A stretch of DNA of 15,435 nt from Actinobacteria bacterium 13_2_20CM_68_14 (GTDB taxonomy: Bacteria > Actinomycetota > Thermoleophilia > Gaiellales > Gaiellaceae). Positions 7,218-14,220 of the stretch are shown one piece after another (position 1 is the stretch's first letter; each line of letters opens with the position of its first letter). Under the pieces are notes generated by a model. The model worked only from the letters and a program-made list of their open reading frames with translations. It did not search any database and was not told where the DNA came from. A program made the translations under genes and the position numbers. The stretch covers positions 4,634-20,068 of the forward strand of contig MNDB01000006.1 in NCBI GenBank assembly GCA_001914705.1, given 5' to 3'.

Positions 7218-7990
7218 CTCGAAGCTCCGCCGCCGTTCTTCTTCTCGAGGAAGGGACTGAGCAGGTCGATTGGCGCCGGGAAGACGATCGTCGTCGACTG
7301 GGAGCCGCCCAGCTCGAGCAGCGTCTGCAGGTAGCGGAGCTGCAGGGCGATTGGGTGGTCGGCGATCACGACCGCCGCATCCTTCAGGCGCTCGGAGGCC
7401 TGGAACTCGCCCTCAGCGTTGATCACCTTCGCGCGCCGCTCGCGCTCGGCCTCGGCCTGGCGCGCCATCGCGCGCTGCATTCCCGACGGGATCTCCACGT
7501 CCTTGACCTCGACGATCGAGACCTTGATCCCCCAGGGCGAGGTCGCCTCGTCGATGATCCCCTGCAGGATGGCGTTGATCTTCTCGCGCTCGGCGAGCAA
7601 CTCGTCGAGCTGGTGCTGGCCCAGCACCGAGCGCAGCGTCGTCTGCGCGATCTGAGAGGTCGCGACCATGAAGTTCTCGACCTGGACGATCGCGGCCTTC
7701 GGCTCGACGATCCGGAAGTACGCGACCGCGTTCACGCGGACCGGCACGTTGTCCTTCGTGATCACTTCCTGTGGCGGGATGTTGAGCGTGATCGTTCGCA
7801 GGTCGACCCTGACCATTCGGTCGACGATTGGGATCAGGATGAAGAGCCCGGGGCCTTTCGGTTCGGGCAGCAGCCGGCCGAGCCGGAAGATGATGCCGCG
7901 TTCGTACTCCCGCGCGACCTTGATCGCCGAGATCAGAAAGATGACCAGCAGAAAGGCGAGAACGATGATGATGATCAGCGCAGCGGCCAT
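7214..7990 (-). CDS. SPFH/stomatin-like membrane protein (slipin)
   Basis: A 258-residue prokaryotic stomatin. A single N-terminal membrane segment (about residues 4-23, rich in Ile and Leu) is followed by the SPFH/PHB domain (about 25-185; EYERGIIFRLGR, GPGLFILIPIVD, RTITLNIPPQEVITKDN). Next comes an Ala/Glu/Arg-rich coiled coil (about 185-215) that drives oligomerisation, and a short C-terminal tail. The ATG is preceded by GAAAGGAAG. The gene follows an nfeD-type gene, the conserved stomatin operon partner. In archaea the NfeD protease (PH1510) cleaves the C-terminus of the paired stomatin (PH1511). A role in membrane microdomains or membrane-protein quality control is inferred from the family. 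The TGA stop overlaps the predicted galT CTG. Confidence 0.9.
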   Translation of the reverse strand: MAAALIIIIVLAFLLVIFLISAIKVAREYERGIIFRLGRLLPEPKGPGLFILIPIVDRMVRVDLRTITLNIPPQEVITKDNVPVRVNAVAYFRIVEPKAAIVQVENFMVATSQIAQTTLRSVLGQHQLDELLAEREKINAILQGIIDEATSPWGIKVSIVEVKDVEIPSGMQRAMARQAEAERERRAKVINAEGEFQASERLKDAAVVIADHPIALQLRYLQTLLELGGSQSTTIVFPAPIDLLSPFLEKKNGGGASS

Positions 7991-8051
7991 GGGCTTCCTT
8001 TCGCGGGGAGGAACACGATCCTAAGGCGTTCGCTTGCGACGCCGACGTGGA

Positions 8052-8078
8052 GGATGTCCCGGCTTTGCCGGGGCGTCC
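8052..8078. repeat. Intergenic inverted repeat between nfeD and SPFH genes
   Basis: GGATGTCCCGGC (8052-8063) and GCCGGGGCGTCC (8067-8078) flank a TTT loop. Read as plus-strand RNA all 12 positions pair, two of them G-U. Read as minus-strand RNA, the sense of the surrounding genes, the inner 6 bp pair (CCCGGC/GCCGGG), followed by A-C mismatches. There is no uridine run. It lies in a 142-bp gap within a presumed operon and may set the relative level of the SPFH mRNA or be a small dispersed repeat. The rest of the gap (7991-8132) shows only the SPFH ribosome-binding site. Confidence 0.5.
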
Positions 8079-8132
8079 GTCCAATCCCGGTTAGCGGAGG
8101 CACTATGAGAGATGCTTTCTGCAACCTTTTTC

Positions 8133-8891
8133 CTAAGAGACGGCGGCCTCTTCCGTGGGCTCGAGCGGCTCGACGTCGAGGACAAGTCCCGGCTCGATGC
8201 CGTCGACGCGCACCTTCTGGCCGCGCTTGAGGGAGAGACCTTCGGGGGTGTTCGCGCGCCAGAGCTCGCCGTGGACGAAGACCTGGCCGTCGCCGCGGAA
8301 CTCGCCGATCTCACCGACGATCGTCTGCGGCCCGACCGAGACCGGGCTGCGGCGTATCTGGACCGCTTTCGTCATTGCGAAGAGCCACGCGGAGCCAAGG
8401 ACGATCGCGATCGAGGCGATCAACCACGAGTTCGCGTGGTACGGCGAGGGCGCGTTCCGGAACAGCAGCAACGACCCGATCACGAAGGCGATCAGGCCCG
8501 AGACCGTCAGCGCGCCGTGGCTCGTCACGTGAGCGTCGATCACGAGTAAGGCGATCCCGAGCAGCAGCAGCGCGACCCCGGCCCAGCTGATCGGGAGCAC
8601 CGAGAAGCCGAAGAGCGCGGTCACCAGGGCGACGGCGCCGAGCGCTCCCGGTAACACGACCCCAGGGTGGAAGATCTCGTAGCCGATTCCCACGATCCCC
8701 GCGAGGAACAGCAGCGTGATCAGATTCGGGTCGATCAGCGTGTTCAGCAGGCGGGTGAAGAACGAGGGGCTTGTATAGGTGATCTGCGCGTTCGCAGTGT
8801 GCAGCTTGTAGTGGTTCGGGATCGTGACCCGGCCGTCGATCTTGTTCAGCAGCGTCGGCAGGTCGGGGGCGACCACGTCGATCACGTTCAT
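8133..8891 (-). CDS. nfeD: NfeD C-terminal part: membrane domain plus NfeD/OB-fold domain
   Basis: A 252-residue product if translation starts at ATG 8891. It begins with the last stretch of the ClpP-like region (NVIDVVAPDLPTLLNKIDGR), then about four or five hydrophobic segments (roughly residues 55-175, including IFHPGVVLPGALGAVALV). It ends in a soluble NfeD OB-fold domain (about 190-248; IVGEIGEFRGDGQVFVHGELW, GQKVRVDGIEPGLVLDVEPL). It is the downstream half of a gene broken by an out-of-frame deletion (see the adjacent N-terminal part). AGGAGG lies 8 nt before the ATG, so independent re-initiation is plausible and would give a protease-less NfeD anchored in the membrane beside the SPFH protein. 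It may instead be the remnant of a pseudogene, or an assembly artefact. Confidence 0.8.
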   Translation of the reverse strand: MNVIDVVAPDLPTLLNKIDGRVTIPNHYKLHTANAQITYTSPSFFTRLLNTLIDPNLITLLFLAGIVGIGYEIFHPGVVLPGALGAVALVTALFGFSVLPISWAGVALLLLGIALLVIDAHVTSHGALTVSGLIAFVIGSLLLFRNAPSPYHANSWLIASIAIVLGSAWLFAMTKAVQIRRSPVSVGPQTIVGEIGEFRGDGQVFVHGELWRANTPEGLSLKRGQKVRVDGIEPGLVLDVEPLEPTEEAAVS

Positions 8892-8911
8892 CCGTAGCGC
8901 CTCCTGCTCGG

Positions 8912-9370
8912 TCAGGTTGGAGGCCTGGCGTTGATCACCTTGCGCCTCAGATCGGAGCCGAGGTTGCCGCCGCTCTGGTCGATCGGCGTCGAGGAGCCGA
9001 TGTTGGTGTCGGGCGCCATCGCGAGCACGTCGGCGGCCTGCGCGACGAAGACGCCGGCCGACGCGGCCGCCGCACCTTTCGGTGCAACGTAGACGATCAC
9101 CGGGATCTTCGACGCGAGCTCTTTCTTGTAGATCGCCTCCATCGAGCTCGAGAGTCCGCCCGGGGTGTCGAGCAGGATCACGGCGGCGTCGTAGTGGTCC
9201 TTCTGCGCCCGGTCGAGCTGGTGGTTGACGTAGTCCTGCGTGACCGGGTTGATATCGAGCGCGAAGTGAATCGCCAGGACGCGCGGCCTCGAAGCTGCGT
9301 TGGCCGAGGCAGCGAACACGAGAGCCACGGCCAGCGAGCCGAGAAATGCCCGCAGAACGCGCCCTTTCAC
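8912..9370 (-). CDS. nfeD: NfeD N-terminal part: secreted ClpP-class serine protease domain, truncated
   Basis: 152 residues from GTG at 9370. An N-terminal signal peptide (about 1-26, ending ASANAAS) is followed by the ClpP/SppA-like fold of NfeD1b proteins: DTPGG (68-72), the nucleophile in AAAASAG (S104), and D-L-R-R-K144 carrying the expected general-base Lys, 40 residues later (41 in PH1510, S97/K138). Directly after K144-V-I-N the frame runs into ARPPT and a TGA. In a second frame the coding resumes as RQASNLTEQEALRMNVID. Intact family members have about 24 residues between those two points, so a stretch of 3n+1 nt, near 70-80 nt, is missing. Protease activity of this fragment is doubtful because the helix after the catalytic Lys is lost. 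Confidence 0.75.
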   Translation of the reverse strand: MKGRVLRAFLGSLAVALVFAASANAASRPRVLAIHFALDINPVTQDYVNHQLDRAQKDHYDAAVILLDTPGGLSSSMEAIYKKELASKIPVIVYVAPKGAAAASAGVFVAQAADVLAMAPDTNIGSSTPIDQSGGNLGSDLRRKVINARPPT

Positions 9371-9393
9371 GACTGTAAAGACTTTAGCAAGGT

Positions 9394-9448
9394 GACCCGC
9401 TCCGGCCTTGCGCCCCAGCCAGGGCTCTGCCACTCTCGGGAGCGGGTC
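9394..9448. promoter_or_regulatory. Perfect 10-bp inverted repeat between divergent nfeD and amidase genes
   Basis: GACCCGCTCC (9394-9403) and GGAGCGGGTC (9439-9448) are exact reverse complements, 45 bp centre to centre, in the 86-bp divergent gap 9371-9456. A small hairpin, GCCC-CAGCCA-GGGC (9412-9425), lies between the two arms. On the minus strand TAAAGT (9386-9381, preceded by TGC) is a possible -10 placed about 10 nt before the nfeD GTG; no good -35 is visible. The repeat could be a shared operator or an RNA stem. Untested. Confidence 0.4.
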
Positions 9449-9456
9449 GCCCGCGC

Positions 9457-11559
9457 GTGAAGTGTCTTCTTGCCGCACTCGCCGTCTTTTTTGCCGCGCC
9501 TGCAGTTGCGGTGGCGGCGCCGAGCGTCGTCGCCCGCGACCTGTCTGTTCGAAGCGGCCTCGTCGCCCAGGCGCCAAACGCATTCGATCTCGTCGGTCTG
9601 CACTGGAAGGGATCCGGAGTCGTCCGCTTCCGGACGCAGCGCGCCGACGGGGCCTGGAGCAAATGGCGCCTCTCGGCGCCGGAGGGCGACGATCTCCCCG
9701 ACCGCAACACTGCCGAGGCGAAGCGAGGCCGCGGCTGGCATCTCGGCAACCCCTTCTGGGTCGGGCGCTCTGAACGGATTCAGTACCGCGTCGGCAACAG
9801 GGTGACACGGCTCCGGGCCTTCTTCGTCCGCACTCCGTTGCTCGGCGGGACGCCGCAGCACGTGAAGCCGTTCGCCGCGAACGCGCCGACGATCATCACG
9901 CGGGCGCAATGGGGGGCCAACGAGGCGATCCGGAGGAACCTGAAAAAAGGCCCGAAGTTCGCCGACAACGTGCACCTCGCGATCGTCCACCACACGGCCG
10001 GCACGAACAACTACTCGCGCTCGCAGTCGGCCGCGATCGTCCGCGGGATCGAGCTCTACCACGTGCGGGGAAACGGCTGGGACGACATCGGCTACAACTT
10101 CCTCGTCGACAAGTACGGCCAGGTCTTCGAGGGCCGATACGGCGGAATGGAGAGGGCGGTCGTCGGCGCCCACGCGATGGGCTTCAACTTCGGCTCTGTC
10201 GGTGTGGCGTTGCTCGGTAACTACAACGGCGTGGGCCTGACGGCGGCCGAACGCGCGTCGCTCGTCAAGCTTCTGGCCTGGCGGCTCGACCTCGCCCATC
10301 TCGACCCGCTCTCCAAGGTGACGCGCGTCTCGGCGGGAAATCCCGAGTACAGCAAGGGGACGTCCGTCTCGTTGCGCGCGGTCTCGGGCCACCGCGACAC
10401 CTACAACACAAGCTGCCCGGGCAACAGCGTCTATGCCCAGCTTCCTTCGATCACCCGCCAGATCGCTTCGACGGGGCTGCCGAAAATCTACTCACCGATC
10501 GTGATCGGCGGGGTCGGCGGCACTGAGCGCTTCACGGCCAGGCTCTCCTCGGCGGTTCCGTGGACGGTCACCGTCGTCGACTCGCTCAACAGGACCGTCG
10601 CGACGGGGACCGGGACGAGTACCAGCATCGACTGGACGTGGGACGCCACCCTGACCGCGCCCGGTGCCTACAGGTACACGATCGCGGCCGGCGGCCTGGG
10701 TACCGCGGCGGCTCGACCGGTGACGGGCACGATCGGAACAACGTTGCCGACCGTGGCCGTGTCACAGCTTCGGGTGGATCCCTCCGTCATCAGCCCGAAC
10801 GGGGACGGGGTCGGGGACACGGCACGGATCCTCTACTTCCTGAGTGCGTCCGCCCCGATCACCCTCACGCTTTCGGACGCGGCTGGGCATCAGCTCGCGA
10901 CGCTGTTCAGTGGCATCGTCGACCAGGGCGCGCACTCGTTTGCCTGGAATCCGATCGGCATTCCCGATGGCAAGTATTCGATCACGATCACGGCCGGCTC
11001 CCCGACGGGCAAGCGTGTCACGGCCAAGACGACTTTCTACGTCGATCGGACGCTTGCGAAGCCGAAGCTTTCCGCACCGGCGTTGTCCCCGAATGGCGAC
11101 GGGCTCTTCGACTCGACAGCGGTCTCCTTTCAGCTCAACGCCGCCGCAACCGTCCGCGTTGAGCTCTGGCGCGCGCAAAAGCTCGTTGGGACGCTGCTGG
11201 CGCAGGCCCTCGGCGTTGGGCCGGGGCAGGTCGTTTGGGACGGAACCGTCGGCGGCAAGCGCGTCGCGGACGGGAGCTACGACCTCATGCTCAAGGCGAA
11301 GGACTCGGTGACGACCGTGACGCAGAAGCTGCCCGTCGTGGTCGACACGACGGCGCCGCGCTTACGGCTCGTCTCGCGGGCGCGGATGCAATTCTGGACG
11401 AACGAGCCGGCGACGCTGACGGCGACCTGGGGTACTCGGCGCGTGACCAAGCGCGTGAAGGCCGGTTACTTCAGCGTGCCCTCCATGCGCGGCGCGAAGC
11501 ACTTCTCGGTGACCGCGACCGACGCGGTCGGCAACAAGACGCCGGCGCTTCGCGGCTAG
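9457..11559 (+). CDS. Secreted PGRP-type N-acetylmuramoyl-L-alanine amidase with Ig-like repeats
   Basis: A 700-residue exported protein that should cleave the bond between N-acetylmuramic acid and the peptide stem of peptidoglycan. A GTG start gives a signal peptide (1 to about 21, AVAVAAP). An N-terminal beta-rich domain (about 22-125) precedes the amidase_2/PGRP domain (about 145-345). Zinc ligands fit T7 lysozyme: H178 (IVHHTAG), H312 and C320 (SGHRDTYNTSCPG), with Y213 (DIGYNF) as the catalytic Tyr; T318 takes the place of T7 Lys128, as in PGRPs. About four beta-sandwich repeats follow (about 350-425, 436-520, 534-620, 622-700). Two of them open with SPNGDG (446-451 and 544-549, 98 residues apart) and resemble FlgD-type Ig domains. 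No LPxTG motif or transmembrane anchor is seen. It is transcribed alone, divergent from nfeD. Confidence 0.88.
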   Translation: MKCLLAALAVFFAAPAVAVAAPSVVARDLSVRSGLVAQAPNAFDLVGLHWKGSGVVRFRTQRADGAWSKWRLSAPEGDDLPDRNTAEAKRGRGWHLGNPFWVGRSERIQYRVGNRVTRLRAFFVRTPLLGGTPQHVKPFAANAPTIITRAQWGANEAIRRNLKKGPKFADNVHLAIVHHTAGTNNYSRSQSAAIVRGIELYHVRGNGWDDIGYNFLVDKYGQVFEGRYGGMERAVVGAHAMGFNFGSVGVALLGNYNGVGLTAAERASLVKLLAWRLDLAHLDPLSKVTRVSAGNPEYSKGTSVSLRAVSGHRDTYNTSCPGNSVYAQLPSITRQIASTGLPKIYSPIVIGGVGGTERFTARLSSAVPWTVTVVDSLNRTVATGTGTSTSIDWTWDATLTAPGAYRYTIAAGGLGTAAARPVTGTIGTTLPTVAVSQLRVDPSVISPNGDGVGDTARILYFLSASAPITLTLSDAAGHQLATLFSGIVDQGAHSFAWNPIGIPDGKYSITITAGSPTGKRVTAKTTFYVDRTLAKPKLSAPALSPNGDGLFDSTAVSFQLNAAATVRVELWRAQKLVGTLLAQALGVGPGQVVWDGTVGGKRVADGSYDLMLKAKDSVTTVTQKLPVVVDTTAPRLRLVSRARMQFWTNEPATLTATWGTRRVTKRVKAGYFSVPSMRGAKHFSVTATDAVGNKTPALRG

Positions 11560-12144
11560 TCACTTGGTCGCCAGCCACGAGTCGTAGCGGCGCTCCAGCG
11601 CGGCCAAGAGCTCGACCAGCAGCTCGATGCGGTCGACCGGTCCTCCCGTCTCGGCGAGCAGGGACGTTGCCGGGATTCGGACGTCGACCGGCAACTCGTC
11701 TGCCGCGACGTTCACGTTGATGCCGGTGCCGAGGACGACGCGGCCCTCGCCGGCCTCGCCGAGGATGCCCGCCACCTTGCGGCCTCCGACCAGGACGTCG
11801 TTCGGGTGCTTCAAGGTCGGCTCGAGTCCGGTCACTGTGCGGATCGCCTCGGCGCAGGCCTCGGCGCCGACGACCGTCAGCCCGGGGAACTGTGCGGCAT
11901 CGACCGCCGGGCGAAGCTGTACGGAGCAGAGGACGCTCGTGCCTGCGGCCGCTTCCCAGCGCCGGCCGAGGCGACCGCGCCCTTCGGTCTGCTCGTCGGC
12001 GACGGCAACCGCTCCCTCCGGCGCGTCCGGAGCCAGCAAGCGCTGCGTCGAGGGACAGCTCTCGACGTACGTGTACTCGCGTCCGAAGCGGCCTCGCAGT
12101 CGCGGAACGACCGCCTCGCGCGTCGGCGTGTCCTCCACCGACAA
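11560..12144 (-). CDS. birA: Minimal biotin--[acetyl-CoA-carboxylase] ligase
   Basis: A biotin protein ligase catalytic domain that makes biotinyl-AMP and attaches biotin to the carboxyl carrier protein. Motifs: STQ (32-34), GRGRLGRRW (55-63, ATP/biotin loop), K112-HPNDV (usual form KWPND), and GGRKVAGILGE with K123, the conserved ligand Lys. There is no N-terminal HTH, so it is not a BirA-type repressor. The usual C-terminal SH3-like domain (about 50 residues) is also absent: the protein ends right after ALERRYDSWLATK, giving 194 residues against roughly 260 in actinobacterial relatives. The stop abuts the amidase stop with no gap. The start may be TTG 12144 or GTG 12138; the latter fits a leaderless transcript better. 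It is next to fatty-acid synthesis genes, which depend on biotinylated acetyl-CoA carboxylase. Confidence 0.85.
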   Translation of the reverse strand: MSVEDTPTREAVVPRLRGRFGREYTYVESCPSTQRLLAPDAPEGAVAVADEQTEGRGRLGRRWEAAAGTSVLCSVQLRPAVDAAQFPGLTVVGAEACAEAIRTVTGLEPTLKHPNDVLVGGRKVAGILGEAGEGRVVLGTGINVNVAADELPVDVRIPATSLLAETGGPVDRIELLVELLAALERRYDSWLATK

Positions 12145-12145
12145 C

Positions 12146-12152
12146 TAGACTA
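12146..12152. promoter_or_regulatory. Symmetric overlapping -10 elements for birA and the sigma gene
   Basis: The plus strand reads TAGACT at 12146-12151. The minus strand reads TAGTCT at 12152-12147. The two -10-like hexamers therefore overlap almost completely. The plus element ends 9 nt before the sigma GTG (12161), and the minus element ends 8 nt before the birA GTG (12138). Both distances suit leaderless transcripts, common in actinobacteria. Neither side has a clear -35 or Shine-Dalgarno. The only gap between the genes is 16 bp (12145-12160), so a shared promoter is needed unless sigma is read from an internal site. Confidence 0.5.
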
Positions 12153-12160
12153 ACGCCGCC

Positions 12161-12772
12161 GTGCAACCCTCCCTGCGCAAGCGCCGTCAGATTCCGCAGA
12201 CAACGCGGTCCGAGCGACCGCTCGTCTACGAGAAGCTGAGCGATGCGATCCTGGTCAAGCGAGCAAAAGACGGTGACAAGCGGGCGCTCGAGGCGCTCTG
12301 CGAGCGCCACGCGGCGAAGGTCGAACGCCTCGCCGGTCACATGCTCTCCGACCCCGAGGACGCCCGCGACGCTGCTCAGGAGGCACTCGCCAAGCTGTGC
12401 GTGCGGATCGGCCAGTTCCGTGGCGAATCGCAGTTCTCGACCTGGCTCCACCGGCTCGTGGTCAACACCTGCCGGGACGTCGCCGCGCGCCAGCGCGTGC
12501 GCCGTTGCGAGCCGCTGCACGAGGACGAGCGAGTCGCTGAGGACGCCGATCCCGCTCGCGAGGCAGGTCTCGCCGAGCTCCGCTCGGAGCTCAATGCGGG
12601 TCTCGCCGGAATCTCGCCCGACCAGGCCAAGGTCGTCGTGCTGAAGGACGCGCTCGACTTCTCCTTCGCGGAGATCGCCGAGGCCGTTGACATGCCGGTC
12701 GGGACGGCGAAGTGCTACGCGCATCGCGCGCGTGCAGGGTTGCGCACACGGCTGAAGCGCGACGTGGCGTGA
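12161..12772 (+). CDS. ECF-type RNA polymerase sigma factor
   Basis: A 203-residue sigma-70-family factor of the extracytoplasmic-function type. A basic arm of about 25 residues leads into sigma region 2 (about 30-120: AKDGDKRALEAL, DPEDARDAAQEALAKL, FRGESQFSTWLHRLVVNTCRD). An acidic linker (about 122-145) is followed by sigma region 4 (about 148-200: ISPDQAKVVVLKDALDFSFAEIAEAVDMPVGTAKCYAHRARAGLR). Regions 1.1 and 3 are absent, as usual for ECF factors. GTG 12161 is chosen because it lies just after the TAGACT element; no ribosome-binding site is visible, which suggests a leaderless mRNA. No anti-sigma gene is next to it. The TGA overlaps the fabZ GTG (GTGA), tying it to the fatty-acid operon. 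Its target promoters are unknown. Confidence 0.9.
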   Translation: MQPSLRKRRQIPQTTRSERPLVYEKLSDAILVKRAKDGDKRALEALCERHAAKVERLAGHMLSDPEDARDAAQEALAKLCVRIGQFRGESQFSTWLHRLVVNTCRDVAARQRVRRCEPLHEDERVAEDADPAREAGLAELRSELNAGLAGISPDQAKVVVLKDALDFSFAEIAEAVDMPVGTAKCYAHRARAGLRTRLKRDVA

Positions 12773-13212
12773 CGACAGCGCTACCCCTCGACCGCGCCGC
12801 CATCGAGGCGATCCTGCCGCACCGCGAGCCCTTCCTCCTGATCGACGAGGTGCTCGAGCTAGAGCCCGGCGAGCGCGTGGTCGCCCTCAAGCGCGTGCGG
12901 GGGGACGAGTGGTTCTTCCGCGGCCACTTTCCCGGCCGGCCGGTGATGCCCGGCGTGCTGATCGTCGAGGCGATGGCTCAGACGGGCGCTGTTGCCGTCC
13001 TCTCGGAGGAGGAAAACCGCGGCCGGATCGCCCTCTTCGCGGGCATCGACGACACGCGCTTCAAGCGGATCGTCGAGCCGGGCGACGAGCTTCAGCTCGA
13101 GTGCACGCTCGAGCAGGTGCGCGGCCCGATCGGCAAGGGCAAGGCGCGGGCGACGGTCGACGGGCAGCTCGCCGCCCGCGGGACGCTGACCTTTGCGGTG
13201 GAGCAGTCGTGA
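12769..13212 (+). CDS. fabZ: 3-hydroxyacyl-[acyl-carrier-protein] dehydratase FabZ
   Basis: The hot-dog-fold dehydratase of type II fatty-acid synthesis, which converts 3-hydroxyacyl-ACP to trans-2-enoyl-ACP; 147 residues, a normal family length. The N-terminus AAIEAILPHREPFLLIDEVLE is typical. The active site is visible as GHFPGRPVMPGVLIVEAMAQTG, with the catalytic His in GHFPG and Glu in VEAMAQ. The GTG start overlaps the sigma-factor stop, and the stop overlaps the fabH GTG, so the three are translationally coupled. A longer reading back into the sigma gene is only an open shadow. It could be named as a FabA-like enzyme, but it has the FabZ-type motif and no isomerase features that I can recognise. 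Confidence 0.94.
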   Translation: MTTALPLDRAAIEAILPHREPFLLIDEVLELEPGERVVALKRVRGDEWFFRGHFPGRPVMPGVLIVEAMAQTGAVAVLSEEENRGRIALFAGIDDTRFKRIVEPGDELQLECTLEQVRGPIGKGKARATVDGQLAARGTLTFAVEQS

Positions 13213-14219
13213 TCGGAACCGCAAACGGGGCGATCTCGATCACGGGCATCGGCGCCTACGCGCCCGAGCACGTGATCACGAACGACGACCTGTCGAAGAT
13301 GATGGACACCTCGGACGAGTGGATCGTCGAGCGCACAGGCATCCACGAGCGGCGGATCGCGGCGGACGACCAGGCGCTCTCCGACTTGGCGCTGCCGGCG
13401 GCACGCGACGCGCTGGCTCAGGCCGGCGTCGATCCCGAGACGATCGACCTCGTGATCGTCGCGACAGTCACGCCCGACATGGCCTTTCCCTCCGCCGGGG
13501 CGATCATTGCGGACGAGCTCGGCGCGCCCGATGCAGCGGCCTACGACCTGTCCGCGGGGTGCACAGGGTTCATGTACGCGGTAGCCCAGGGCTACGGGAT
13601 GGTTGCCGCCGGGCTGGCGAGCCACGCGCTGGTCGTCGGGGGCGATGTCCTCTCCCGGATCCTCGACTGGAGCGACCGGGGCACCGCCGTCCTCTTCGGC
13701 GACGGCGCCGGTGCGGTCGTGCTCGAGCGCGTCTCCGAGGGCGGCTTCCTCGGCTTCGAGCTCGGCGCCGACGGCTCGGGCGGGCCCCAGCTCTATCTGC
13801 CGGCCGGCGGCTCACGGTCTCCCGCGACGGCGGAGACGGTCGCCGAGCACAAGCACTACGTGCAGATGAACGGGCGCGAGGTCTTCAAGTTCGCGACCCG
13901 CGTGCTTGTCAGCTCGGCGGAGAAGGTGCTCGCCGAATGCGGCAAGACGATCGACGACGTCGACGTCTACATCCCCCACCAGGCGAACGTCCGGATCATC
14001 GACCACGCCGCCGAGAAGCTGGGTATCCCGAAGGAGAAAATCGTGGTCAACGTCGAACGGTACGGCAACACGTCCTCCGGCTCGATTCCGCTCGCGCTCG
14101 TGGACGCGCAGGCGGAAGGACGCCTACAAGAGGGCGCGCTCGTGCTGATGACCGGTATGGGTGCCGGTCTCACGTGGGGCTCTGGTTTGATCGAATGGAC
14201 GACGAACGGGAGGAATTGA
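13209..14219 (+). CDS. fabH: Beta-ketoacyl-ACP synthase III (FabH)
   Basis: The initiating condensing enzyme of type II fatty-acid synthesis, joining acyl-CoA with malonyl-ACP; 336 residues. It has the KAS III Cys-His-Asn triad: C118 (LSAGCTGF), H257 (IPHQAN) and N287 (YGNTSSGS). The His-Asn spacing of 30 equals E. coli FabH (244/274). Other FabH hallmarks are the N-terminal DEWIVERTGI segment and the C-terminal GMGAGLTWGS glycine-rich loop. GTG at 13209 overlaps the fabZ stop (GTGA). The primer preference (acetyl versus branched-chain CoA) cannot be read from sequence by eye, although branched primers are common in actinobacteria. The stop is 1 nt before the fabD ATG. Confidence 0.96.
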   Translation: MIGTANGAISITGIGAYAPEHVITNDDLSKMMDTSDEWIVERTGIHERRIAADDQALSDLALPAARDALAQAGVDPETIDLVIVATVTPDMAFPSAGAIIADELGAPDAAAYDLSAGCTGFMYAVAQGYGMVAAGLASHALVVGGDVLSRILDWSDRGTAVLFGDGAGAVVLERVSEGGFLGFELGADGSGGPQLYLPAGGSRSPATAETVAEHKHYVQMNGREVFKFATRVLVSSAEKVLAECGKTIDDVDVYIPHQANVRIIDHAAEKLGIPKEKIVVNVERYGNTSSGSIPLALVDAQAEGRLQEGALVLMTGMGAGLTWGSGLIEWTTNGRN

Positions 14220-14220
14220 G

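Noticed and set aside
6426..8230. Two long plus-strand open frames (302 and 291 codons) opposite galT and the SPFH gene
   Set aside because: They are antisense to genes with clear motifs, rich in Arg, Asp and Pro, and have no recognisable domain.
11471..12724. A 417-codon minus-strand open frame across birA and the sigma gene
   Set aside because: It is a shadow in a different frame from birA and opposite the sigma factor, with Arg-rich composition and no motifs.
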